Shown: one piece after another, positions 10,834 to 21,706 of the stretch
Position numbering within the stretch: the first letter of the stretch is position 1
Layout: every line of letters begins with the position of its first letter
Origin: Isoetes taiwanensis
Lineage: Eukaryota; Streptophyta; Lycopodiopsida; Isoetales; Isoetaceae
Assembly: GCA_021234155.1 (NCBI GenBank)
Contig: JAJEKV010000036.1
Span: 12,289,426-12,353,425, forward strand
DNA length: 64,000 bases
Reading direction: 5' to 3'
Made by a program: the position numbers and the translations under genes
Notes under the pieces: generated by a model
The model's database searches: none
What the model saw: only the letters and a program-made list of their open reading frames with translations
What the model was told of the DNA's origin: nothing

Positions 10834-11229
10834 TCAAAGCTCAATCGGGTATGCCTCGGCAGACCTCTTGTAATGCAAGGACCTTAAAGGCTTGAAACCG
10901 CCAAGTCGGTCTTGAATTCTGGCGATCTCCGACGAAGTCATTTGGAAGGGAAGCCGACGGATCAATGGCTCGGTAGTCTTCTGATACTTGCGTATCTCCC
11001 GAAGAGCTACCGTGCCTGGTCGAAACCTATGGGGCTTCCGCGGCTTAAGAGTCGCCTTGAGCGACGGAATGGATTTACCTCCTGTCGAAGGATGCTTTGT
11101 GCGCTCCACGATCAACTCCCTTCTCTGAGCCGAGGTCTTCTTGGCGATCGTAGCATCCTGTTGCAATCGGGTCTTGTAGTTCACCCCACCCCTAACCGGT
11201 CTAGATTTGGTCCTTTTCAGTCTCCGGTT
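10834..11229 (-). CDS. Histone H3-like C-terminus of chromovirus ORF1
   Basis: Second part of ORF1, cut from its start (23131-22290) by the nested Tat-like element. After removing that element and one CGGTT copy the two parts join in frame; the H3-like part then covers about codons 321-410. From 11106 it reads RTK, STGGK, then [19 protein letters not shown] and LIRRLPFQ, and ends AEAYPIEL before a stop. In the 33 residues from the KPH region to LPFQ, 29 match plant H3. The N-tail is shortened and the residue matching K9 is Pro. Helices alphaN, alpha1 and part of alpha2 are represented, but alpha1/alpha2 are diverged and alpha3 is missing. Phe in RFRPG is the plant H3.1-type residue. Upstream are basic residues ([14 protein letters not shown]). 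A complete nucleosomal histone is unlikely; a chromatin-binding or tail-mimic role is an inference. Confidence 0.85.
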   Translation of the reverse strand, partial: NRRLKRTKSRPVRGGVNYKTRLQQDATIAKKTSAQRRELIVERTKHPSTGGKSIPSLKATLKPRKPHRFRPGTVALREIRKYQKTTEPLIRRLPFQMTSSEIARIQDRLGGFKPLRSLHYKRSAEAYPIEL

Positions 11230-11804
11230 TGTTTGGGGTCTGGGTTCGGGAACTCCTGGAAGACAGCCCTCTGTGAGGACCCGTGGATCTAACAGGAGAG
11301 TCCGGGGGACTATGTCACGCGGGATTTGCTGAAAGAGAAGAAAAAGAAGAGAACAGAACAAAAGATGATAAGCTTCCTTGATATCAATGATGAAAATACA
11401 TGAGCTCTCGCAATAGAGAGAAAACTGAAAGGAGACAAGACTCAAAACTCATCTAAAAACTTATGAGCTAACTCTACTCATATATATAGTACAATGGCCT
11501 TGGGCCCAATATAGACACTCTGGTGATCTCGGTGCCGACTCACGGAAGGAGGGCGATTCTGAGGAATGTTGGCGGTGCCTCTTGAAGTGCCTAGAATCAC
11601 TTGGCCGACGCGGGCGGTGACGGGCCATCACTTGTCTGAGCGGGCGCCTCTTGTTGATGACCAAAGGCTTTGATTGCGTGGCTTCTTTGCTTAGTCTTCG
11701 TGGAGGCTTGGATGTCGACCCGTGGTTGGCCCGAGGATCTTTGAGCTTGACCTGGTCCGATGTATGCATGAATAGTCCTGTACTGGGAGGCCGCGGGACT
11801 AACA
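11230..11804 (-). repeat. 3' LTR of Tat-like copy 1
   Basis: 575 bp, same family as 21707-22289, 38797-39385 and 61576-62154. Contains the conserved TATATATA region (11480-11490) and ends against CGGTT. Confidence 0.92.
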
Positions 11805-11815
11805 CTCCCCCCACC
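11805..11815 (-). other. Polypurine tract of Tat-like copy 1
   Basis: Minus-strand GGTGGGGGGAG directly before the LTR start TGTTAG. Copy 2 has GGTGGGGAG at the same place. Confidence 0.8.
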
Positions 11816-11904
11816 AATCGACACTCGTGAGTGAAGAAAAGGAGGAAGCGTTTGGGGGGAAGCCATCGGTCTGAAAATGATCCTCACGGAGTGAGGACGG
11901 GCAC

Positions 11905-14777
11905 CATTATGGTAATCGGGCTGATGAGATCTTGGCGTGATTGAAGAGCTTGAGGTGTGTTTTGGCCAAAGGCGGGATCAGCATCAATAAGAAAACGAGG
12001 CGCACCATGTCTTCAAGTGCGGCGTGGGCGTCAAGAAATGTAATCGACACTCCATGAGGAGACAGTCCCAAGGCCAAAGGCACCGACACCGCATTGGGAT
12101 TGCAAGTGAAAAATGGGGTATTTGCCGATTTAAGGAGCTTAGCAAAATGCATTTGAGGGCAGCTTGAGAATCCCGCTTGAAGATGGATGAAGGATCGGGG
12201 GAGGTGGAGGCGCGCAAGAAGGTGGTGAGACCATGAAGCGCATCCGCTGGCTGTTGCCAACCACGCCATTAGCAATGTAGATCCAATTGGTGGTGTTGTC
12301 CAAAGTAGCACCTTCTTCCCAATGTGATCGGGCGAACAAAAGCGTGGATCCCACCGGAGATCCGTCGAGATCCGAGGTGGTGTCCGGCCGCATGACCATC
12401 CATGACCTTGGTCCAAAAAGGAAGGCATGTCCAATCAGAAGGAACACAGGCGTGGAGGTACATGAGGGAAGCATAGGGAGAAGGGACCATGCCCGTAGGG
12501 TGGGGTTCCGAGCGATCTCCACAATTGATCGACAAGATCCGGATCAAGTGCGACACCGGCCGATCCCAAAGAGAAGCGAGAGTCGAGAGTTGACAGGAGG
12601 GCTATCCCATCCGTGGGGACCGTCTTGCTATCCAAAAGAGCACAGAATCGATTGTAACCAGCGAGGTGTCGCGCATATAGACTTGTGCATAGGGAAGATC
12701 TTGGGATGTCCCGGATACTTCCTAATTTGTTGCGGCCTTCCTTAAACCCGAGAGATAAATGATTGGCAAGCTCGGGCATGTACTCGATGAAAAGTTTTGG
12801 TCGGCGGGGATCCCCAAGATATGGATTGTTATCTGAAGCACCCATTGCTTTGATGGGGTCACCACGAAAAAGGCTGGCGTGGCCCATTGCCAAAAGTTTT
12901 CCCTGTGTATCACCCAGATAGAAATCATGAAAGATATAAGCCATGGGCTGAACCACGCGGAAAGTGAGAAAGTCTGGATCGGCACAGTGTATGAGATCAA
13001 AGACAACAAGGGCACAACACAACCCTTTGTCTTCAATGGAGAGTTCCGGCCAAATCCGAGAAAAATCAGCACTGCTCAGTGGGATATCCACAGGGCCATC
13101 AGCTGCGTGCCACTTTGAAAGGAAGAGGTGGCGTCGAGCAACCACATAATCATGATAGCAGGAGGGAGCTGGGAAGTCACCGGCGTGCGTGAAGAATGGA
13201 AGTGCAGGCGTCAAGTTTGGCGTGAGCCTCATAGCCAGTTGAATAGCTTCTTTGCAGTTTGTTGTTCGAGAGATCACGGATCCTATTTTCCTTTTCGAGG
13301 AGGAGGCGTGACTCGGGTCCACGGACCCGTTTCGAGAAGGATTGACACTGGGAGGAAGATTTCCCTGTGTATTGAGGCGGCCACGGCAATCTCAAAAGCG
13401 TCATCGAGTATTTTCTCGTTTCTCGCACCCTCGTAAGTGATCTTGAAGAGAGGTGGCGGGAGAGGTACGTGTAGAAAGCTGAGCCGTCAAGGAGGCGACT
13501 TGAGCGTCAGGGCTGAAAGATTTTTGAACTTGAGTGCTGAAATTTTCACGATTCCGAAAGTACAAGGCATTGAGTTTAGCAATATCTTCGCCCTTGGTAC
13601 TTTTCGGGAGAGGCGGCTTTGGACTTGTTGTGCTCCAATAGAGTCTGAATTTTCGTGCGAGCTGAGCCTCTTGATCCGCAAGTTGGCTGACTTGAGCTTG
13701 TGTACTCTTGAGATCCGCATGAGCCTGTAGGAGAGCTTCATGCTTGTCTTGAAGTTTGGCCTCAAAGTGGCAACTTGGGCGATTGCGGCTTTGAAGGTCT
13801 TGGTGTCTTGCATCGAGGAGGCCTCGAGTGCGTTGAACCCCGCTCATAAAGGCGTCTTGAGATTCCTGTAACTTAAGTGCAGCAGCTTGAGCATCCTGGC
13901 GATCTTGATACAACAATTGCCGAGGGTGTTGTGGTGGTGGAACCGGGCTGTTGCACTGGTGTGGGAGGTTTGGGAAAAATGATGTGAAGTGGATGGTGTA
14001 GCCCGAGGAAGAGGCGGTGACATGAGTGTGACTGTGGTCATGACCGAGGGAAGATGGGCGTGATGTGCCAACTTGGTGATTATTTGGAAGGGGGCCGAGT
14101 GGAAGTATGAGAATTTGGTGGTGTGGGAGGAAGTAATGACGGATGAGGGCTTGAAAGTGCCCTCCCCACAGTAAAAGCAGAAATGGAAGTGGTACCCCGG
14201 CGGTCCATTTCTTGGAGAAGACGATAGAACATCATTTGGGGCCAATCGATGTGGTGCTTGGGTGTGTAGCAGTAAGGACCAGGTTATAGAAAGGCTTATT
14301 GATATGGGTGTTCTTGATAGAATACCCCAGGAATTTGCGCCACAAAAATTTCACAAAGGTCTCATGAGGCTTGTCGATATTGGTCAGACGATGGACATTG
14401 GCGTGATAAGCAGGTGCGCCAAACTCTGTGACATCAATATCCTGTATAGCAGACCATGATACACAAGGAGTGTGCAAGGGAATATGAAATACCTCAGAAA
14501 TCAAATGTTGAGTCAATGAAATAGTGGTGCCATCGACCACAGTGGTGTAACCTTGCGGGCTGTTAACAATATTGGCGATGAAGCTGCACAGAATCGGGCA
14601 GGATTTGGAGCCGGAAGTTCCATTTGAGAGAATTCATTAAAAGCCGGTGTCGTTCGACTTCTTTTTGGGGCCAACAAGGGCTTCACGGAAAGTGGGCGTC
14701 AAGAAGGATACAGATGCAAAAAGGGCCGGATCCTTGGGAGCAGTAGCTTGAAGTGTAGAAAATCTTGGGGCAGCCAT
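11905..14777 (-). pseudogene. Long extra sense ORF of Tat-like copy 1
   Basis: About 950 codons of former coding sequence between integrase and the 3' LTR. Start chosen at 14777 (MAAPRF), because copy 2 also begins MAAP at 58556. Parts in order: an N-terminal domain with DGTTISLTQHLISEVFHIPL and ANVHRLTNIDKPHETFVKFL, which resembles domains found in plant transposon-associated proteins; a Pro/His-rich stretch; a Gln/Leu-rich coiled coil (13916-13400, KLQESQDAF, QAHADLKSTQAQVSQLADQE); and a C-terminal domain in the 295-codon frame 13322-12435 that continues frameshifted to about 11905. The same order is found in copy 2, so it belongs to the family and is not a chance insertion. Function unknown. 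It may be structural or chromatin-related; no membrane segment typical of an envelope protein was noticed. Confidence 0.7.
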
Positions 14778-15242
14778 GGGAATGATTTGCAGAACGAAGA
14801 GAGATGCCAAAGGCGGAAGACGAAAGTCGAGCACGGAGGATGAAGGCGCAGAGGAACGAAAAGGTTTGTTTTAGGGCGCACAACTGGAGGCGAAGAGGTA
14901 TGAAGAGTGCGCGAAACAGAACCGTGGATGATGCCGGTGTCAAGAGATGCGAAGAAGGGGATTGAGAGGCAAAAATTTGGCTAAGTCCCCAAAAACGTAA
15001 GGGAGAAGCAATGGACGGTGAGGATGAGACGTGAAAGAAAGATCGGATGTGACAGATGGCAAAGGACACCCATTAATGTTCGACGGGCGTGGAAAGAAGG
15101 AATGGCATTCAATGCGGCAACTTCGAAGTGGGATATCATTAAAAGGAATGTGTCAAGGTACCATTGCTAGATATGCGGCGGGAATCGTGATTCTCCTTTT
15201 AGAAACAATTTTGCATTGCAAAACCACGTTGGCGATTTATGT

Positions 15243-15288
15243 GATTGGTCCACGCCGACAAAGGAGGTCCTCGGTTGGCTATATAAGG
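15243..15288 (+). promoter_or_regulatory. Antisense CCAAT/TATA promoter in Tat-like copy 1
   Basis: Plus-strand GATTGGTC (inverted CCAAT, 15243-15250) is followed 30 bases later by TATATAAGG (15280-15288). The pair and its spacing are kept in copy 2 (58098-58055, minus strand). It points away from the sense ORF and towards the small antisense ORF. Confidence 0.55.
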
Positions 15289-15355
15289 CGAACCGAGAGA
15301 AACGAAGGCATCCGATGGCGCTTCGGTATGGCTGCTGCTTTGGTTTGAACGAAGA

Positions 15356-15607
15356 TTGCACCATGCCCATTTAACTGCCGAGTGGATCACTTGTAAGATG
15401 AACTATGCGGATCTCGGGCGCTGCCACAACCGTGGCATTCGGATGGGCGGCTGGTGTGCGGGATGGCTGAACATCCCGACCAAGACCAACGGGATGGAGG
15501 TGGTTCTGCACCTTCGGGATCCGGGCGAGAACCTCTACCATCTCTCTCGCATCACCTCTGCTCCGAACCCGAGTAGAGGGTTTTTCCTCTTAGGACTTAG
15601 TAGATAG
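15356..15607 (+). CDS. Small antisense ORF of Tat-like copy 1
   Basis: 83 codons on the strand opposite to gag-pol, about 70 bases after the TATA box. It reads HLTAEWITCKM, then GRCHNRGIRMGGWCAGWLN and TNGMEVVLHLRD. Copy 2 has the same gene at 57994-57736, with matching EWITCKM, RCHNRGI, GWCAG and TNGMEV blocks split over two frames. It contains conserved Cys and His residues. No family recognised. Antisense ORFs between pol and the 3' LTR are known in some Tat-lineage elements such as maize Grande; homology to those was not tested. Confidence 0.5.
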   Translation: MHHAHLTAEWITCKMNYADLGRCHNRGIRMGGWCAGWLNIPTKTNGMEVVLHLRDPGENLYHLSRITSAPNPSRGFFLLGLSR

Positions 15608-15739
15608 GGCTCGAGCCCGTTTTTTATATATAGGCGAGTGCCCATAGCGGAAATAGCTGGCTGCGCCCACATTTTGTAAAAAATCTCCACTATAATATAA
15701 TCTACCGCCTTTCTAGTCACTTTACGTGGTGTTTGATCT

Positions 15740-16970
15740 CGAACTGTCTACGTGTTGGAATGTTCACTTTACGTGTCTTTGAAATGCTTTGAGGCGAAAA
15801 CCATTAACTAATGTAGGTAATGGAGTGCCATCTAATTCAGCAAGTTGGAAAACACTTGGTCTAACCACTTGAACAATTTGATAAGGGCCAAAGCCAACGA
15901 AACTTGAGTTTACCGGAAAATTTTTGTACTGGAATCATAAAGAAGAACCAAATCTCCTTGTTTGAATGTTTTTGTCTTCAAGCGTTTGTCATGTAAAGAT
16001 TTTTGCAAACTGTTGTCCATGAAGAACACGAATATAAGCATCCCTGAAGTTCATCCAAGCTGTTCTAATTGATAGACCCGTTCTTTGAGAGCATTTGGTG
16101 GATTATGAGCGGTAGCTAATTGAAAACGGAGTGTTGGAAGGATGAATTCAAAGGGCATGAGAGCTTCGACCATAAACCAATTTAAAAGGAGTGTGACCGT
16201 AGCAATCTTGAAACAAGTATTGTAGGCCCAAAGAACACGAGGGAAGTTTTATGCGCCAACTCGTGCGGGAAGCGTCACAAATTTTCTTGAGAATGGTGAC
16301 CAGAGTTTTGTTGGTGCTACGCGCCAACCCATTGCCTTGAGGATAGTAAGGTGTGCTCTTGTGATGATGTATCGGGGAGATAATCCGTCCAGCTCTTTGA
16401 TAGTATGATTGATGAAATGAACACCACGGTCCACCAGCTCAGCCCGCGGGGGCAGCCGAATCAAGCGTGATGATTTGTTGATAGAGGACTCGGCCGTGCT
16501 TGCAGCGGTGTTGTGCGAAGTGCACAAGCTTCCGCCCATTTGGTGGCGTAGTCGGTGAGAACGAGAATGTATCGGGCACGAAGTGTGCCGCGAGCAGAGG
16601 GTCTATAGGTCCCACAAAGTCCATTCCCCATTTTTGAAGGGAAGTGGCGCGGGCGATCGGCGTCAAGGGAAGAGCTGCCACGGGCGTGGGGCGCCCCACC
16701 CGCTGGCAAAGCGTCACACGCGTCTGGGCGTGGGCGTGAGCATCTTTGAAGAGCGTGGGCCAATAATACCCTGCGAGAAGGATTTTGCGTGCCGTGGTGT
16801 CACCATGAAAATGACCACCACCCAGAGCCCTTGATGAGCTTCTCGAACAATGTCCGGAACTTCATGAGGTAGAACACGGCGTCGGAAGGATGGTGTCCTT
16901 ACCCTTTTGTAGAGATGTCCGGCAACCATGGTGTAGTCACGGACCTCTCTCGGAGAAATTGATGGCGACA
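15740..16970 (-). pseudogene. Integrase of Tat-like copy 1
   Basis: Degraded integrase. Readable sense blocks are an HH-CC finger remnant (HEVPDIVREAHQG), MDFVGPIDP (first Asp), YATKWAEACAL and DRGVHFINHTIKELDG (second Asp). The C-terminal part (16240-15740) matches the clean copy at 57100-57560, including the GPY/F module, but is out of frame. There is no chromodomain, unlike the outer element. Confidence 0.8.
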
Positions 16971-17089
16971 GGATTGTCGCCTTGGCGAGGAAAGGCGTCT
17001 CATCTTACGGTGGAAGAGCACGTGAGGAGGTGCCGCTGAAAATCATGGAACCAATGTGGTGTTGCCGTGACTAAAAAGTTGAGCATCGG

Positions 17090-17740
17090 GGAAGGCGTCC
17101 CGAGACCCCCTGTTGCGGGATCATCCGTGTGGATCGTGAAAGATAATCCGGAACAACATGAGATTTGCCAGCCTTATGAATGATTTCAAAAGGAGCAAAT
17201 TCTTGGAGAAGAAGGACCCAACGAGCAATGCGGCCCGTGGGCGTGGATTTGTTGATCAAATAGAGAAGTGCTTGGTGGTCCACAAAGAACTTGATTTGAC
17301 TGCCCAAAAGGTAATGGCAGGCGTTGGACACGAGAAAAATGAGACCCAAAGCTTCACGCGCTCAGGTAAGCGAGAATAGTTGCGCGCCAGCGAATTGAGT
17401 TTTAATTTGGCGTAGCGATTTGGTTTATCGATCAAGCGCATCATATTCTTGAGAGAGAACAGCTCAATAGCAAACGCCGAGACATCGACATGAGCGTGAA
17501 AGGGCTTGTCCCATTGAGGAGGAACAAGAACTGGTGCACGAGTAAGCAAAAGCTTCATTTGTTGGAAAGCGACTTCCGCTGGGAATTCCAAGCCCGGTGG
17601 ATTAAATCACCCGTGAGTTTATGAATGGGATGCGCAATGGCTGCCGGTCCAGGTATGAAGGTGGAGTAATAATTGACCTTTCCGGGAAAGAGCGTGTCTC
17701 TTTGATATTGGCTGGTGCTTGAGCTTTGAGCACACAAGCC
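17090..17740 (-). pseudogene. RNase H of Tat-like copy 1
   Basis: Connection and RNase H region. PVLVPPQWDKPFHAHVDVSA gives the first catalytic Asp. IKFFVDHQALLYLINKS, RIARWVLLLQEFAPFEIIHK and HVVPDYLSRS form the rest. This copy is uninterrupted here and shows the empty site of the CACTA insertion found in copy 2 (between WVLLLQ and EFAPFE). Confidence 0.85.
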
Positions 17741-17769
17741 GATTTTGGCGGGATCGGTGGTGATTCTCG

Positions 17770-18560
17770 CTTTGGCGACAACATGGCCTAACAGAACACA
17801 CGAAGTGGCCTAAAAAGGTGCATTTTCGGGATTGAGACTAATGCCGGACTCATCACATTTCTGGAAGGCGAGTTCCAATTTATCCAAATGGTCAGCCATG
17901 GTAATCAGAGGCGAGAAGTCATCTTGAAAAATTTGCAAGAAGGGATTTTCCTTCATGAAATCATGAAAAGCGAGAGCATGATGCGTTGAAATGTTGAAGG
18001 AGAGTTGGATAATCCAAAAGGAACCACCTTGTAGGCAAAAGTGCCCTTGCAGGGGTGGTGAAAGTGGTTTTGAGTTGATCAGATTCTTTGATGGAGATCG
18101 ATTGTAGCGGAAGAAACCATCCATAAAGGAGTACATCTCATGTCCGCCACTTCTTCCGAACTTGGTGCGTGAAGGGAAGTGGAAAATGATCACGCTCCGT
18201 GGCGATTGAGTTTCCGATAGTCTACACGGACGCGGATCTTACCATTGTGCTTAAGGGCAATGGCGATAGGGCTCACCCATTCGGAATGTTTGACCTCATA
18301 GATCAAACTGCGGCAAAAGGAGTTTGTCAATTTCGCCTTGACGAGCGATCCGCGGTAATTAGGGTTGAGCACATGCATCGCCGTTGCTACAGTCGGGTGC
18401 ATCGATTTGGTAGGAATGGTGAGTTCCCCAAGCTTTTGTTGATGCCCGAAGATCTTTGTAACTCGGCGAAAATGTGTTTGAATTTTTTGAACAGCGTGGC
18501 GGCCTGATACGATAAGGGCCGGAAGGTTTGCGGCAATCTTGACGAGGTTGATTGTTGCCA
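17770..18560 (-). pseudogene. Reverse transcriptase of Tat-like copy 1
   Basis: Frameshifted RT. Blocks in order: LIYEVKHSEWVSPIAIALKH, NGKIRVRVDYRKLNRH, a YSFMDGF block (motif A), and FLQIFQDDFS, which is the active-site box with FQDD in place of the usual YVDD. A gap of several frames lies around 18000-18100. The same FQDD is present in copy 2, so it is a family feature. Confidence 0.82.
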
Positions 18561-18899
18561 ACATCCACGATCTCGACCCGGAGTCCGAATATGGGGTATG
18601 ACTTGATTATCTGGACAATGTGTGCGGGGAGGTTGGAGCATATAACGGATCGCGTGGCACTGCTGCGTGGTGAAAAGAGAGGTTGCTCGGTTTCATCTAG
18701 CGGTGGTTGCTTCATGGACGGCGTGTACATCAGCGGGGAGTTGCGAAGTGTCGACATCGGAAAAGTGATCACGCAGCGTTGGATTCGATTGCAAGGAGCG
18801 GTAGGGGTCAAGCAAAGGCGCCACGGCTGGTCCCGATCAAGAGTCATTTCTCCCCAAGGATCAGCATATTCGGGTAGGTAGGGCGGGCGAGGCGGACCC

Positions 18900-19560
18900 G
18901 GTGGAGCCCTGAACTTGATAAATATTCGAGCTTCTTGAGAATCGGTCACCGAGAGAGAGGGTTCCGCATTGTCAACGAAATGATCCCCGCTTTGTTTGCA
19001 AGTCCATGGTGGCATTGAGATGACCATCGTGATGACTAAGCGGTCCGTGGCCCAATAATGGATACTTTGCCCTGGCGGAGAAAGGGTCTTCCCACCAGCA
19101 TTTCATAGTCACCTGGATCTTCGCCAGCTTTCCAAACTCCAAATTCCATGGGAAAGCGGAGATCACCAATGTTGATGTGAAGAATAGGTGTGACGCCTTG
19201 AGGTCTCGTGATATGGCCATTAGCCAATTTGATGTCATATGGGGCTCGAAAGAGTTGTGTGATGCCCATTTGTTTGCGGAGTTTATCCGTGATGAGATTG
19301 ACTGCACTACCTCCATCGATTTGAACATGGTTGACTTGCTGATTTCCCACCGTTGCATGGACCGTGGGTGTAGAGGTATACAGCCCCAACTAAAAGCGGT
19401 TGGGAGGGGTAACTGGTCCTTGAGAGCGGGGACGAGTTTTAAAATGGTAGCCAAGCTTAAAGGAATTTTGATCTTGGCAAGCTCCTCTTGGAGTTCAAGA
19501 GGTACATGAGAAAAAGGATCTGCGGGTTCCACGGGTGCGGGAGTGCGTGGCAGGGAAGCA
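18900..19560 (-). pseudogene. Protease of Tat-like copy 1
   Basis: Retropepsin-like domain with VNHVQIDGGSAVNLI as the active-site block (DGGS instead of DTG/DSG), LANGHITRPQGV, and the closing block YEMLVGRPFL. DGGS is common in the Tat/Athila group. An upstream linker holds a repeated PLELQEELAKIKIPLSL segment. Confidence 0.8.
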
Positions 19561-21670
19561 GCAACTTCTTTGAGTAAGTCAACCTCGGCTGCAATATTGG
19601 GATATGTCTGAGAGCGTGGAGGTTGAGATGTTGAAGGTGTATCTTGTCTTTGTTGAGCTCTAGTGGTGGCATGAACATTTGCCAATGTGCGGCCTTCAGC
19701 AGCTTGCATGAGATTCAAAATGCTTTGGCGAACTTTGGGCATGACATTTGGCATGAGCTTTTCTAAGTCAGGTGCAAAGTGAACCTTTTTTTCGTCCTCA
19801 TGAGGAAGGGTGTCAATGGCAAAGGCAGGTTGCGTGTCCTTCTGAATAATAGTCAAGGGACGTGATGCCTTGGTCTGGCGTGAAACTAGACCAACCCAAT
19901 TTGACGGTTGTACGGGAGGATTAAGGGCCTGAAAAATTTCCTCTTGGGCTTGTTGATCCAGCTGAGGTTGATTTGCTGGAGCTGGTTGATAGCGTGATTG
20001 CTGAGGCGCTCTTGGGGGCTTCTTGAGAACTGGTCGCGGGCCTTGTTTGCCATTAGCTAGCCAGAGTTGGTAAGCCGTGAGGCGGACCGATGTGGTCCGA
20101 TTGGTACCGTGAAGCCGCACACAAACACGTGGAAGTTGAGGGCACGCCGTGGTGGTATGACCCCATTCTTGGCGGTGATAGCACGAGCTTTAGAAGGATC
20201 AAAAAGGAGGGCGTTGGTTGGATCCCCGTGGTTGGTCTGATTGTCGATAGAGTTGCGTGGGCTGCACGAAGAGGTGGTCAGCGATAGTGCGTTTGGGGAC
20301 CGAGGTGTGGTTTGTACTTGATAAACCATTTTGTTCTGAACGGTGTGGGATGAGTGCGAGTGCACTCTTCCGTGGCATGATTGCACATGTTGCATCGCTT
20401 GCAATGAGGCGAGACCATTGGTGGAGTTGCACTCATTGGCCAAATGGCCTTGATATTTACAAATATGGCACCAGATTTGACCGCTTATTTGTGGATTAGC
20501 GTGTTGAGGCTGAAACACCCGTTTGTGGAACCATGACGGGTGGAATGAGCGGGAGCTCTTGAAGAGCCACGCCCGGGAGGAAACATTGACAGAGTGATTG
20601 ACAAGGTCGATAGCCTGCTCCAAAGTTTTTGGGCGGTATTGATCATGAGTCGAATAGCGGGAGGAAGTCCTTGGAGAAACCGGACCAAAAATCGGCTCGT
20701 GTAGGGTACTCCTTGAGCTTACTTTAGCGAATGTGAAGTCGATCCATAAAATCCGGGCGCAGACTCCGTGGGCTCTTGTTGAAGTTCATTGAGTTGCTTG
20801 AGATGAAGTTGATCATCATCCGTGGTCCCGTAATGAGAGAGAAAAGCAGTGCGCATTTCGGACCAGTCTTGTTTCCAATGGCTTTTGTTGGACATGAGCC
20901 ATTGATGAGGAGAGCCACGCAGTGTGGTGGAAAAGATGTGAAATTTCAGTTGAGGTTGCGCGTGCCCATTTAGGACAGCTAGAGCCTCAAATTCTTCCAT
21001 GTGGGCCTGAGCACTTTGGTCTAGCGGTTTGCCTTTCGTGTTGCCAAAGGTGGGATAAGTCAGTTTCAAAGTCTGAAAGGTAGATGTGAAAGTGCTGGGC
21101 TGGACAGGAACAGGATAGTGAGGATATTGAGGTTGAGGTGGATTTGGCATTGTGCCTGACGGACCCTGATGAAGGGGTGACTGCGGTTGAGAAACTGAAG
21201 TAGCCGGAGCATTGGTTTTGAGATCTGTAAGGTTGTAAACAGGAAGAGCAGTGGGAAACGTAGGGAAAGGATATTCCGGGCGGTATAAAGGAGACATGTG
21301 GATAGCCGTGCCCACCCGGGAGAGGATGGTTATGGCGAAGAGGCGTATGGCCTGGAAGAATGATGGATGTAGGCATGTTCGGGGGTATGAAAGTACTGGG
21401 TTGAGAAGGTTGAGCCGGATAAGGCTCCCCGATAGTGATGAGGGGACCGAGGTTGTGAGCAATGTTTGCACGCTTGGGGAACCGGGACGATCGACCGCGG
21501 GGTGGGTGGCGCTGGGGCCCGAGCCCTAGACCGAAGATGGCCTCCCTCTATGTCATAAGCAGATCCATACATGTCGCGAATGGGGTTTCGACGCCGATGG
21601 CTCCTGCCGAGATGCCGCCCGAGAAAGGAGTTCTTCCGGGCGTGGAAATTACTTGGATGCATATGGCTAC
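19560..21670 (-). pseudogene. gag of Tat-like copy 1
   Basis: Same protein as 39433-41040 of copy 2 with more frameshifts. The best stretch (21471-20719) has LKLTYPTFGNTKGKPLDQSA, HMEEFEALAVLNGHAQPQ, SPHQWLMSNKSHWKQDWSEM and FLSHYGTTDDDQLHLKQL, the capsid core. A CCHC knuckle (CHICKYQGHLANEC) is readable at about 20470-20420; the others are out of frame. The frame 20120-18972 carries the C-terminal Gln/Pro-rich linker into protease. Confidence 0.82.
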
Positions 21671-21684
21671 GTAAGAAAGTAGGA

Positions 21685-21706
21685 GAAAATCCGGACCGGG
21701 CGGCGT
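21685..21706 (-). other. Primer binding site of Tat-like copy 1
   Basis: Sense reading after the LTR is ACGCCGCCCGGTCCGG. It resembles a damaged form of the TGGCGCCGTTG-type site for tRNA-Asp used by many Tat/Athila elements. The match is imperfect and the exact tRNA is uncertain. Confidence 0.4.

Noticed and set aside
10834-11229. Host histone H3 or CENH3 gene
   Set aside because: The third helix is missing, the tail is shortened, and the frame continues upstream into the retrotransposon ORF; F in RFRPG and the core fit canonical H3 better than CENH3.
12435-13322. Envelope-like gene of an endogenous retrovirus
   Set aside because: No signal peptide, fusion peptide or transmembrane segment noticed in the extra ORF; it has a coiled coil and transposon-protein-like parts instead.
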